A stretch of 64,000 nt of DNA from Homalodisca vitripennis. Taxonomy: Eukaryota > Arthropoda > Insecta > Hemiptera > Cicadellidae. Below are positions 14,870 through 27,200 of the stretch, piece after piece (the stretch's first letter is position 1; the number at the start of each line of letters is the position of its first letter). A model generated the notes under the pieces. The model did no database searches. It saw only the letters and a program-made list of their open reading frames with translations, and was not told where the DNA came from. Location: assembly GCF_021130785.1 (NCBI RefSeq), contig NW_025777652.1, positions 26,678-90,677 of the forward strand, written 5' to 3'. Position numbers and translations under genes: made by a program.

Positions 14870-17800
14870 TTTCCATCGTTAATTGTTACAATAAGTTTAT
14901 TTATTTTTATATAATAAACATAATTAAACATGCCCAAAGTTTTATTGTACATTTACCTTATAGTTAATTGTTTATCCTTTCAAATTCACTTGGATACTTG
15001 TAAGGTTAAAAGAAAAACTATACTAGTAAGATGGCTTTACTCTTTAGAGTAACCAATGAATAGTCGAGGGTATGTCGATATTAATATATGTTTCATATCG
15101 CTCTAAAATAACGTAGTAGTTGTAAGACAAAGGAACTATAACAGCCTTATATCGTCTTTTGCAAGACAAAAATATGTTTTTAAACAACAAGAAACTCATG
15201 AATAAAACAGTTTTTAGCAGAATAAATGCTTGAGAAAATAATATTCTCTCCATCGTTCTACCGAAGTAAATTAATCCATCTGCAGATTACCTTCCTCCGC
15301 TTGATGCTTGGATAATTAAAAGAATTTGACACTGGTAATGAAACTCTTCTTTCTGTAAATAAAATGGATTACTAATATCTACCCCGGGCTTGCTTTATAT
15401 AGGCGATTTGACGTAGTTAATTATGTATCTTCCTAAAAGTTTTAAAATTGAAACAAATAAACTAAACAGTACTCAATTTTATTTATATTGTTTAAAATAC
15501 TACTGGACATTTAACTTTCTTATTAGTAATAAATAATACTGGAATTTAAAGAAAATTATGTTTTCGACACGCAAAATAACGAAACCTAAAGGAGTAAAAA
15601 TGCGCTTAAAAAGGCTCAAAACTATTTATAAGAACCGAATTAAAAGAAAGAAATATATGTATATATTTAACAGTGTGTTATTAATTTATAGTACTTAAAT
15701 AAATGATCTGTGTAAATTAATTATATATAGTTATATCAATATAACCTAATGAAATTATGTAAGAAAACGTAAACATGTTGCATGAAAAAACCTAAAATAA
15801 GGTCTGTTACGCAACAGTGTGGCACACTCCTACCATTTCATTTTTGGTTGAATTACCGTGACCTGTGTGTGTTTATACTCGGTTTGTGTCATTATTTGTT
15901 TGATAAAATACTTATTTTTCTTTAAACAAAGTTTTCCAGACCTCTAAACAACTTTTCATGTAACTCCTGGACAGGAAAAAATTGCAATATCGTATTCAAA
16001 CATTCAAAAACTAAATTGATAAGATTGTATAACACCTTATATTGTGTTTTTTTATTGTATATTTTAAAATTGATAACAGCTTGTTCTAATAATTTTTAAT
16101 TCGGTACATAGCTTTATAACCCAAAGATCCAAGGTGAGAAAAAAAATATCATTCTTACAAGCTTTAAAAATGGCCGTTTCTTAAAACATTTAAGCATAAA
16201 TTTTAAAAAGGACACCTCTTAAGTAAGTTTCATTTTGACATTTTATTACAAAAAAATTACAATTCCAACGATACGTATTAGTACTAAACAATGCATATAT
16301 ACGAGTACTAACAAATATGAACTGTAGTTATATGACAACACTGCCTGTAAACCACATTCCTTAGCTTTTGTAAAATATAGCTTCTATTTTAGCTGATATT
16401 AAATTATTATATTGCATTAAAAATACAAAATGCCCTTAACAATTGGAGGATTAGGTTTCTTTTCATCGCAACTGGTTGACAGTCTCCCAAAAATACAACT
16501 TTATTTTCGTAGGTTTCCGAATAAGTTTGCTTGAGTTTCTTTATTAAAACAGTGTACAAAATCTAACTATGAAATGCTCGTCTAACAGTAGCATGGTTAA
16601 CATCACTGCACTGCACAGTGAACATCTCTTGGTCAGTTCCTAATTGCATTTTGCATCGGACATTTCTATATAAAATTATGCCACCGCTGTTGATCTTCCC
16701 AAAATATATGTCTCATTTATTTCAATTCTGTAGTACCAAACGATTTCAATGTGTACTTGAATAGTGATAAATCACTAGGCAATTACTAAGGTAATTACGT
16801 TATTGGAGGCATTATCGTTTTTACTCCATATCCCATCTCTCATAATAGATACCGAAAACTCGGGATCTCCAAATCAAGGCATAATAAGATACTTTTACTT
16901 GAAAGGGTAAAATGTATCATTGTTTCCATAAGGTAAGTATCGAAAGGTTTATTCCACGGACCTACCTCTTTTAATTACAATACGTATGTAATTTATAACT
17001 GGGGTTCCTTTCGGAAGTTTGAAGTCACAAAAGGTGTTTCGAGGAAAGCTATACTTTGGATAAATAGCACAGCTCTTGTTTCAGTGTCAATATATAATAG
17101 TTCTCTGAACGTTAATAAAAAACTTTAACTCGAGGGGCTGAAAAAGCTCATTTCTTATTGTGTGCCTGTTTCTCTGTCTGTATGCTGTCCGTCCATATGA
17201 TATTTTGAAAACGAATAGAGATATAGACGTAAAGTTTCTATTCAATCTTAATGATGCCTGTTACGCGATACTTGGTACTAACTTCCCCTACCATGTTTTA
17301 TTTAGGAGTGTATGCTAAGTTGTGGAGTTATATCTATTCAGTTTAAGTCACTAATACTAACACAACAAACACAAACAATATAACAAAATACACACACGAA
17401 TATCATGGGCGTTACATGTTATTTGCATGAAACATATTTTAAACTCTCGCCTTTTTATTATGCATAATTTCTAAATAAAATTGATAATCTGATATAATAA
17501 CGTGATACTTTAATTTTATTTGTTCTTTTTTACAATAATTAGTTTTGCATCTATTCAGTACAATTTAAAAGGACATCGCATAGACAATGTTGTGCATAAC
17601 ATCGCTTGGTTAGACGCCAGCAACAGCCAAACATTACATCACTCCTAAATCGATTCTCGCCATAAACGTTTGTTCTGAATAGCACGTTTTAGCTTCAATT
17701 CCGAGAGTCAACCTCAAAAACCGTTGTGAAATAACAAAAGTTTATGTTTCATAAATGACTAAGTAACACGTGCTGTACTCGATTGCTATTGTGTATTTAT

Positions 17801-18474
17801 GTGTTTTGGTTTCGTGACGATGTAGATTGCGAACATGAATAACATAAAATTTGTGAGCATAATATTTTCATTGATTTACCATAGTTAAATGAAGCAATGA
17901 GCAATGAAACTTCCTTTTTAGAGAAATTATATTTTCCAGAAAGCATTGTTCTAAATCTGTAATACGATATCTACTTCAGGTGGGTAATCCTACCATATAA
18001 AATACAAAGCAATAATTATAATTGAGTCCATTTTAATTTGAAATTAGACATTGAAAGATATTATATTAGCATCATCGAGTTCGATAGTGGTATATATCAG
18101 CCCTTGGGATTTGGATTGTCTTAGGAGTAACCATTAAATGGACTTCATTTAGAAAATTACTGTAAAAGTCAATAGAAGTAGCGATCAAAGAATAAAACCA
18201 CTGATTTTTAAAATAACTAAGATATGTTTTGTGAAATCGGAAAATATCTTACACAATAACTCAGATCTTTTTATTTCCGATTCTTTCTTGATGACAGACA
18301 AGTTTCAAAGTTAGGACACATATGTATCGCTAGCTTTTCTCCCTACTCTATTACGTTACTTTAGACTACACTGCTCAGGCTCATCTAGCAAAGAAAGTGC
18401 AAGACTAAATCAGTTTGTAAGTTATATCTGGTCAAAGTTCTAGATTCCAGTAATCTTGATATATTTATTTTTCT

Positions 18475-18478
<4 letters not shown>

Positions 18479-18537
<59 letters not shown>

Positions 18538-18540
18538 ATA
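18479..18540. repeat. (AT)n microsatellite
   Basis: Nearly pure AT repeat of about 60 bases with one AC interruption, directly followed by the GT tract. Confidence 0.95.
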
Positions 18541-18545
18541 AGTAT

Positions 18546-18548
<3 letters not shown>

Positions 18549-18616
<68 letters not shown>
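18549..18616. repeat. (GT)n microsatellite
   Basis: Pure GT repeat of 68 bases, ending in GCGTGTGCGT. The open frames it creates on both strands (runs of His-Thr, Val-Cys) are artefacts of the repeat. Confidence 0.97.
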
Positions 18617-18622
<6 letters not shown>

Positions 18623-18699
18623 GCGTATAGCAATTATTATCTATATTTAGTTTATTTTGAGGACATTAATAAGCTTTATTTAAAAAATGCACTCTAGTT

Positions 18700-19560
18700 A
18701 GTCTATTGGTACCACAGGGTAAAACTCAACTAGCTGAAGCTGTTTATACTCCAAAGTGTGAAAATCTGACTAAGTTGTCTTCTTAATATGGAATCACTGC
18801 ATATTGTCTTTAGGATCCTTGTTTATAATTGATATGTAATTCCTCTTTCGTGTTTCATTGTTCTTCTTTTCTTTCGATGTCCATAATTTCCATGTTCTTT
18901 CCATTATTTGTACAGTTATGCTAAGAAATCTTCAACGAAATTTTATATTATTGTAGACATTTTATTTGTTTCCTAAGCTTTTATATGTTCTTTATTTACC
19001 TTTTATCAAAATGTCTGCCAGTTTGTCCAATATAATAGCTGTTACAGTCACTAAATTTAATTTTGAGTACTCCAGATTGTTTGTATAGTTCTTGTTTGTC
19101 ATCTTTTTGGTTTAGTTTTTTTTTTTTTTGAAAGGTTTTTCCAACAGCTTTGTTTATATTAGTATTGAAATTTAAACGTATATATTTCTGAATTTAATTA
19201 TTATTAGGATTTGGTTGTGTTACGCTTGTTTTATTGACTTTTCTTATTTTATTCTTAATCTTTTTGTCTACAATATGGTTGACATCCACTTTTGACAGTT
19301 AGATATTTTATGAGTCTCATTTACTCATTATACGAGTATTCTCATCACTCATGGGTATATTTATCATTCTGTTTATCGTTGAGTGAAATGATGTTAATTT
19401 GTGTTTCCATGAATGGTTAGAGGATGATGGTATTTGAAGATATTGTTCTAGCATTATCTACTTTATTAAAAAAACTTAATTTCTTAAATGTTATCGTACC
19501 AATGAGATAAATCATTCATATACTTTTGTTTACGTTATATTAACTTATTCGGGAATATAA
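18700..19560 (-). pseudogene. Penelope-like element relic (GIY-YIG endonuclease region)
   Basis: The minus strand reads SGVLKIKFSDCNSYYIGQTG and RHFDKR at about 19075-18999. This fits the pattern SGVYKI-C-x2-C-x3-YIGQTGR-F-x2-R at the GIY-YIG endonuclease of Penelope-like retroelements. Downstream frames hold MEIMDIERKEEQ, matching the conserved C-terminal block. Upstream frames hold KYIRLNFNT and KKIKNKIRK-like pieces matching the end of the RT. Many stops show it is dead. It lies in the part of copy B that copy A lacks, so it inserted after the duplication or was lost from A. Confidence 0.65.
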
Positions 19561-20109
19561 GCTATATAATCTTTTAAGTGGTGCATCTCTAGGGATCTTC
19601 CGTTATTTATGCAAGCTTAAGGGAAACTCCTTGTAAACCGATTACGTTCATGAGGGTGGAAGAGATTGCTTTTGTTTAGTTTCCCTGAAATTTCAATGTA
19701 TAACACACGTGTTGTCTATTATATAACTTTTCATTTGCCCTTACAATTAACTTTACAGAACAAGGTATTTTAAATGGATGTTTTATAGTATGCCAAAAAA
19801 AATACTGTTGAAAGAAAACATTATAAATGTTATTTAATGATAAATTTAATGTTATTTTGAATGCTTAAAAATGAAAAAGTCTTATTTATCTTTTGGAAAA
19901 AAATATTTGAACGCTACTTTTTCATTTAATTTTACAATATGGATATATAATACAATTTAATCAGCGTAGTCATTATATATGTGTGTATGAAATGAAACTA
20001 GTCACATATTTACAGAGTTTATGTCAAAAAAGTACCTTTAGATTTAAGAATAAATATTAAAACAATGTCAATAAAAATTGATTTAATATTTTAATGCCGA
20101 AATTTACAA

Positions 20110-20367
20110 TCATTTTATGTTTATTTTCGGCTGTTGTGATAGGTTGTGGAATTCGTATTTTATTGTTCCCAGGCGCTTTAGAGTTTCCATAAAATATGGG
20201 CAGCTCTCGACCCAAGGGAATGTCGGTAAATGTGTAAGCATTTGTCTGCTCATGCCCAGGTGGGGTGGATATTATATTAGGTTCACGACGATGGATTAGT
20301 TCGCACATTTCTCTCCGAGCCTTCAGTTTCGTTACCCGTTTATTAAACCTTGGGACATTTTTCTTAT
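20110..20367 (-). CDS. Possible host coding exon, unrecognised product
   Basis: An open minus-strand frame of about 85 codons runs from an AG-ended pyrimidine-rich stretch (TTTAATTAG, about 20368) to a possible donor (ATTGTAAAT, about 20110). The product is not low-complexity: it includes CELIHRREPNIISTPPGHEQ and AYTFTDIPLGRELPIFYG, with a balanced amino-acid mix and higher GC than the flanks. I do not recognise the family. It could instead be a piece of an unknown transposon. Neighbouring exons were not found, and the next stretch upstream on this strand is a LINE relic. Confidence 0.35.
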
Positions 20368-20499
20368 CTAATTAAACTCACATTTCATTGAAATAAATAT
20401 AACATTTCCTTGTATAACACAAGCGAACAAAATTTTATATTACAAATTACGATTAACATGAATAAATTTGAGGTATATTTTTCACGAGAAAAAAAATAT

Positions 20500-20965
20500 T
20501 TCTGAAAATAAATAAACTAATTCAAGTTAATGAAAGAAACTTGGACATCAAAAAAATGTTTTTTGAGGAGAGCCAGACCATAAAAAAGAATCTGTAAAAG
20601 ATACACAAGGGATGTTGGTATGGCATTAAAATTACTAGGAAAAGGTACTAAATAAGTATGCTTAAGAGTAGAAACTCCATAAAACTGTACTGATTCTAAA
20701 ATATGATTACGATTTTCTAATATCGAGGATCCCCACAAAAATTCAGAATCATTTAAGAATCATTAATCAATCCAGAATTGTCCAAAAGGCTATATAGAAA
20801 TGTATGAATTGTTATATGGAATTGAATTATATGTGATATGACTGCATAATCATCCTTTGACAAAATGGGATTGATTGCCAGTAAACAGACCTAGATCCTC
20901 CACCATAACCCCTATATAAGTATTTTTGCCTTTCTCATAACTCACCACCTGGTTACCTCTTTCAC
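20500..20965 (-). pseudogene. LINE reverse transcriptase C-terminal relic
   Basis: Minus-strand frames read VEDLGLFTGNQSHFVKG (about 20930-20850), then FLWGSSILENRNHILESVQ (about 20755-20680). This order resembles the end of Jockey/RTE-type reverse transcriptases, where a DLGV...LSF..H block is followed by a Y-x-S-x-I-W...I-x-x-LE-x-VQ block. The spacing is right, but stops and frame changes separate the parts. The family assignment is tentative. Confidence 0.5.
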
Positions 20966-22013
20966 AATTCTGCGTATTTTCTACATATCTCCTTGAAACC
21001 ATGCCTATTCCATATGGCATTGTGCTACAAGATTTAGTCAAACAAACCATGAAAACCAGTGAACATCAGTATTTAGCCACCTGCAGTCTATTCCTATTAT
21101 CCCATTTACCCTTAAAAATTATTATAAATTGTACATATATCGGATACATTAAAGGATGGCACAGTTAATTCTTCGAATTATCACTTTTTTAAACGAAGTT
21201 GTGTTACTTTTGTGAATGAAAATCTTATTTAAATTCATTACAAAATAATTATACAAAATGATAAAAAGTTTTATTTAACAATTTTTTATATATCCAAGGT
21301 GAGCTTAAATAAATAAATTACGTACACTAAAGTAAAAAATACAAATTCTGGTGTTAGAGCACAAATTTCATAGAATTTAATTTAAATATTGTAAACTTCC
21401 ATTCTCAAACCAGTATTGATAAATTAAATATCAAAGCTGTGTGCAATTAAGCAAAATAGGTTTACTTAATAAATGGATGTTGTTTATCAAATATCCATTA
21501 TAAACAAACTACATATACAGAGATAAATACGTGGAATTAGTCAATCGGCAATCATCAACATATCTCTGATTGATTCCAAAGCTTATTAGCGACTCTATTG
21601 CTCAGTTAACAGTCATGAATTTTATCATTTAGAAGACACACTTGAAGAATAGAAATTTCAAAAATAAAAGAACTCTTCATAGCTATAACTTCCCATCACA
21701 CCAATCATAGCTGCAACACGTGTAAACATATCTAATTCTGTCAAAAGTATCATCATTATATTTATTACTTCACTTGTACGCGGCCCTGTTCGTGATTTCG
21801 CACTGACAAAGATATAAATTACAAACATGTAATTTTTTAACTTGCTTATACCATATATCCTGAATTATTTTAAGCTAGAGTAGATGAGTAAAATTCAAGG
21901 AGCAGTATCTTACTGAAAGGACTTATTGTGTAATATGATTCAGCCCAATAACAATTTTTAACAAGCATTTCTCATTTAAATGAATCATATTTGGCCTAGA
22001 GTTTACCTTGTTG

Positions 22014-22016
<3 letters not shown>

Positions 22017-22079
<63 letters not shown>
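22017..22079. repeat. (AT)n microsatellite
   Basis: Pure AT repeat of about 62 bases, starting about 60 bases after the end of copy B and upstream of the tRNA-like unit. Confidence 0.97.
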
Positions 22080-22083
<4 letters not shown>

Positions 22084-22202
22084 CATTAAATTGTATGTTT
22101 AAATTATATTAAATATATATTAAATTATGTTAGTTTGCTTATTTTAAACGCATATGTGACAGATACAGCCAAATACAAAATAATTGAATCGGAAAAAGGA
22201 AG

Positions 22203-22273
22203 CGCTCTGTGGTGTAATGGTAGCACATTCACCCGGCAAGTGAGAGATCCGGGTTCGACTCCCGGCGGAGCAA
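22203..22273 (+). tRNA. tRNA-like Pol III unit (possible tRNA pseudogene or SINE head)
   Basis: A full 71-nt cloverleaf can be drawn. The acceptor stem is CGCTCTG/CGGAGCA with a C-A pair at the end, the D stem is GTGT/GCAC with loop AATGGTA, and the anticodon stem is TTCAC/GTGAG. The 7-nt loop is CCGGCAA, the variable loop has 4 nt, and the T stem is CCGGG/CCCGG with loop TTCGACT. Box A and box B are good, and T6 follows at about 22278. The loop would give anticodon GGC (Ala), but position 33 is C instead of the near-universal U and the first pair is a mismatch. A tRNA pseudogene or tRNA-derived SINE is therefore more likely than a working gene. Confidence 0.6.
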
Positions 22274-22301
22274 GTACTTTTTTGCGATTCAATGTTTATT
22301 G

Positions 22302-22306
<5 letters not shown>

Positions 22307-22361
<55 letters not shown>
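22307..22361. repeat. (AT)n microsatellite
   Basis: Pure AT repeat of about 54 bases, 33 bases downstream of the tRNA-like unit, so the unit is bracketed by two long AT tracts. Confidence 0.97.
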
Positions 22362-22362
<1 letters not shown>

Positions 22363-22757
22363 GTACTCGGCCTAAGAAGCCTACTTCAGTAAAAAAATTT
22401 ATGAACCCAGTTAATAATATTTTCTTGTGTTGTCGCACTGTAGTGGTACAATAAAATTTAATTTAATTATGTATAATAGTTTAAAACAAATACTCAGTTT
22501 GTAACTATACCCATGAAGACTTTGCCAGATTTTCAAGATCTGATAACGTCCAGATTGTTTATAAAAACTTGTACCATTATTTATATTATTGTATGGTTGG
22601 TATGATATTTTACCATAGTTAATGAATCGGACTTTCTTTGATTTAGCTGAAAAAATTTCTACTAACTAATTTCCATGACATTTTGGCAATATTTATTATT
22701 TCACATTTAGTATCATGTTGAAAGATAATACCGCTTACACGAAACATGCCAAACTAT

Positions 22758-22779
22758 TTTTTTTTTTTTTTTTTTTTTA
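22758..22779. repeat. Poly-T tract
   Basis: A run of about 22 T. It may be a minus-strand poly-A tail of a retroposon, but no retroposon body was recognised next to it. Confidence 0.85.
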
Positions 22780-23233
22780 TTTTACACAAGAATATATTTT
22801 TCACATGATTGTTTAGTTATTTTCCTGTGACTAAATATATAAATTGGGAACTACCTTTTTGTTGTGTTAGGAGTTTTAGGACCATTAATAATCCTGAATA
22901 ATGTCCATAGGCCTATAAGGCGACAATTAGTTATGTACGTCACTGCTTGCTTGACTTACGTGGTGTTCTACCAGGACTGCGACTATCGATTGTTAGGGGA
23001 ATTGCTGCATTTCTTTATTTCAGTACCAATGTTTCAGTATCAAATTTTTTCCCTAATACTTCACACAAAGTAAAATATTGCAATGGCCCATAGATTAAAA
23101 TATTTAAGCTAACTATATCAGAAAGTTCAATTTTATATCCATGAATTAATACGTGACTTCGTGTGTTTTGTAAGGACTGTTATTGAGAAAATCAATTCCA
23201 CTAATTTCTCATGAATAAAGCTAAATTGCCTAT

Positions 23234-23235
<2 letters not shown>

Positions 23236-23279
<44 letters not shown>

Positions 23280-23289
23280 ACATGACATA

Positions 23290-23325
<36 letters not shown>
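23236..23325. repeat. Compound AT microsatellite with repeated tacatgacataa motif
   Basis: Two AT tracts, each followed by tacatgacataa, then a short GT tract at about 23368-23381. Confidence 0.9.
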
Positions 23326-23326
<1 letters not shown>

Positions 23327-23734
23327 GACATAAATATAATATAAGGTAAGGGGGAATATATACATATGTGTGTGTGTGTGTTTTTCGCTTTCAGAATTTT
23401 AAGACTTCTTATTGTCACTGAACATTTGATAAAAAAACACTATATCGATTTTATATAAATGCTCGCCCAGTTACATACAAAATATTGTATAGTGTGCATT
23501 CATTAGTCAATAACAACTTTCATATCAAATTTACTCTTTTACTTATGATTAACATAATAATTACTGATTACTGAGATATAATACTGTTCTTAATATTTTC
23601 ACAAGGTTTTTATTTATTTTCACATTAAATTTTTGAATGTATAGAAGTAAATATTTTTATATTTCATGAAAATTTAAAACATGAAAACCTGGAATCCATA
23701 AAATTTTATGAGAGAATCAAGTGACAAAGCCGAG

Positions 23735-24246
23735 ATTTAGAGAGGACCTAGGGATATATTCTCTTGACCTACCCTATCCCTACTCGCTGTGTATTGTGTA
23801 TACTTGTAGTCTAAACATAATGAAGTTATCTACATGATTGAGAGAGAACACTAAAGATTCTCTAGACTTGCTATAATCTTAAACGCTGTTTCAATACTTT
23901 TTTACACTTACATCCATTCACTAAAGATAACACTAAAGGGAGCACTAAAGATAAATTCTCTGAATTTTGCCTACCTTTAATCGCTGCATCTATACTGTGT
24001 AAACTTGTTCAAACATACTGGATTGAATACACGATTGATAGGGAACACTATGTACAGATCCTCTGGGACTATCCAACCTTTAATCGCTGCATCTATACTG
24101 TGTAAACTTGTTTAAACATACTGGATTGAATACACGATTGAGAGGGAACACTATGTACAGATCCTCTGGGACTATCCAACCTTTAATTGCTGTGTCTATA
24201 GAGTGTACACATGTAGTCTAAACATACTGAGACTGATTGCATGATG
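23735..24246. repeat. 103-bp tandem satellite, about five units
   Basis: Units start near 23770, 23878, 23974, 24077 and 24180. The last complete units, at 23974 and 24077, are almost identical over 103 bases (shared cctttaatcgctgcatctat and gtacagatcctctgggac). The outer units are more diverged, as expected of a small array that spreads from its centre. There is no coding potential. Confidence 0.9.
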
Positions 24247-24249
24247 AAA

Positions 24250-27200
24250 AGCTAGACACATTTTATATATACAATTTTAATTAAGTTTTTTCGCTTGTCT
24301 GAACGCCAGCAAACACTATAACACGAGTTATTACTGAGATTTTATCAATTTCTATATGAAGAACAAACTGACCTATAGAATTGTTTACAAGACTTAAATT
24401 TATTACACGAAGTATTGAGTTCAATAGTGACGCTGTCATTCCATAGGATTTGGCAAGCGTTAACGTAATAAAAAAATATTCTTATGGTAACCATGATAGC
24501 AACCACAAAATCTCTAAATAAATAAATTTACAGAATAAAAACTAAATATCATCAAATTTGTAACACATAACCGAGTAATACAAAGAAACACTATCTCCAT
24601 CTTCTATAAAGATTTTATCTGCAGACTTTAGCACGAAACTACATACACTACATACATACAACTACATACACAAGAATCTGTTGAAAATAATGCATGTCCT
24701 TACTTGGGATTTGGCTGAGCGTCATTGAGACGCTCGTAACTCAATATATAGTTATAGTTCTGTAACTCAATACTCAGGGTAAATTTTCTCTTTTCTCTGG
24801 CGATGATTTTATGTCCTTCTTGTATGCATGGTCTTTGGGTTATATATCTATAATGAAAAGATCTTAAGGCATTTTGGCGTGTGATATGGCGTAGTTCTAC
24901 TATGAAATAAACATAACAAAACTGTATTTGTAATCTCTTAACACAATGCGTGTTCCTTTCCAAATTCATCCTTGCAAAGTAGGCCTACTTCTCATATTGG
25001 AAACTAGCAGTTACACGCAGCTTAACACACAATTTCATAGATTTCCACATACATGAGCAAGTCTGGTTCGAGTGAATTATGTTTCCGATGCCAATGCTGA
25101 GTCTATTGCCACGACCAAGAAAATGTGTCAAAAAGTGTAGATTTATGACCTTTGTAATTTTCTTCGGTCTTTTATAGTTAATTTGATCTAACTTCTCCGA
25201 TCATGAATCGTATATTTATACATACACAGGTCTGGAAGGCTATTTCTATGAAAATACAACTAAGAAGGTTTTTATAACAGTCTTCACAACTATAGTAACA
25301 ATTAGATATCAACTTTTTCTGTTTATATCTGAATTACAGTACCGACCAAACAGTATAATAGCTGCTCAGATGTAAAGTTAAAAGTATGTTTTTTCTAAAA
25401 CTTTCGATTTCCTTTTCTGGATATTTTTTTCCAACAGCGGTTGGAGACAATGTTGGAACAAGAAGCGTTCCTACTACCAAGCTTAGTCTATGCAGTACTA
25501 TACATGTAAACAGATTTTAAATAGTGATTGCATTATTTAAACATAAGGTTTTGCTGCCATAAAATTATGTTTAGGCAGAAGATTTGATTACATTATTTGC
25601 TATAAGGCCGTGACCCAGTAAAAATTAAATTTCCATATAAATGTTTAGAAAGTTGTTACTTATTGTAACAACTTTTGTAATAATGTCTATGGTTAGTATC
25701 CTTGAACAGTGAGCTCGACGGGCAGGCAGGACAAGATTCAATCTTACGTATTTGCAAGTATTTACCAGCACGGGTATTAGCAAATTACTGAATTTACGAA
25801 ACAAACAACAGTATTCCCCTATTTACTCCGTATATAGCTCCATAGAAATAGTCCCTAACCTGCTATGGTCAGTTTGTAATAAGGTTTCTCCTGTCTATAT
25901 AGGATTATTATTTTTTGGTACTTAATCTTCCAAAAACTTTCTAAAGTTGGTAGTTTTGTTTATTTATTTCATCCCGTACAGATTATCATTAACTATTCAT
26001 AAATTCATAAGCTTAAATAATACATTATTAGAGGAAGCACCAACATAGGAGGAAGAGTTTTGGTGAGTAAATTCAGTTTTGATTACAAATATAATCTACT
26101 TCAAATTTGGTTTGGTTTAATCTTAAAATAATGCTACAACTTCAGTATAATCTAATTTTAAAATGTCAAACCTCTGCGTTTTATTTCACCAGAACACAAA
26201 TCTGCTTATTTCTCGTATTTGTTTTCTTGATATTCCACGGGATTTTGCGTAGGAAGTATACCGTTCTTATATTACTGTTCTATAAATTATCATCACTTTT
26301 AAAGAGATATATATCTATAAAGAGATTAGAGATTCTATTAAAGAGCAAGAAAACAAAACTATAACTAGACTAGTTTGTCTACGTGTAGCTGAAACGTGAT
26401 AAACTCTAAAGTTTATTGAGCATATATAAAGGTTCGCTGAGAGCATAGTGTACAATTTTGTACTTGCTTAAGAAGGGTTTCCAAAATATTTGTTCATATT
26501 CCTCAGTCGTACTTTACAATACGAGATCAACTGTTTGAACAAAAAGTGTTAAATTTATAAACGTTTATTTGTAAAGTGAATAAAATCAATTGTTCAACTT
26601 AAAATCTGTTAAATAAAATTAAATAACCTAACGTTTTTCGAATTAATTTGAGGCTAAAACCCACAACTGGCTAATTCCATAAAATATAATTTTAATGTTT
26701 TACTATAAAGTTATGTTTAAGGAAAAATACGTAGTATAACTCAAATGCTGTATTTTACATAGCTTAATTCATTTACGAGAAAAGTACTTATCATATTTCA
26801 GCTTAAAAAAGCAATTTATTTAATTTGTTATCACGATGCAATAACTAGAGTGGTTGGTTATTCAATAGCCAAATCTGGCAAACAATCCTCTTGAATACAA
26901 CAGCGTTCAAAATCTCTCAGACCGGAATTACAATTACCACAATAACCTTATGGGTTTAATAATGACTGTCTTACACTTGTTGGTCTGTATTATATTGAAG
27001 TTTCCGGTTAGTGGTATTTCTAGTATACATTTCTTTCTCATTGCCTAAGCGTGTGCAAGCCTTTACTTGAAGGGATTAGAAATATCTGTTATAAATTCAT
27101 CTCCGTATACCCGAGTCTATACATGAAAAACTTTTTTCGACTTTCATTGCGAGGTGGATGAAAGGAGAAATGCTATTAATCCAAAATGATTAAATAATTA

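Larger units (their letters stand above)
14870..21957 (+). repeat. Duplicated segment, copy B (left half of second copy)
   Basis: It matches copy A 2228-5450 in the same order and orientation. Relative to A it carries about 1.1 kb extra near 14.98-16.1 kb, lacks the GC-richer block of A, and carries about 4 kb extra between 17.34 and 21.69 kb that holds microsatellites, a Penelope relic and a LINE RT relic. Similarity stops at 21957, just after cagcccaataacaatt. The next part of A (from about 5470) continues instead at about 58.41 kb. Confidence 0.65.

Noticed and set aside
18385..18650. Frames of His-Thr, Val-Cys and Ile-Tyr repeats
   Set aside because: Translations of AT and GT microsatellites.
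22203..22273. Functional tRNA-Ala gene
   Set aside because: C at position 33 and a mismatched first acceptor pair make a working tRNA unlikely; kept only as a tRNA-like unit.
24700..24969. Minus-strand frame of 89 codons
   Set aside because: No recognisable family, splice context or composition signal; too weak to call a gene.
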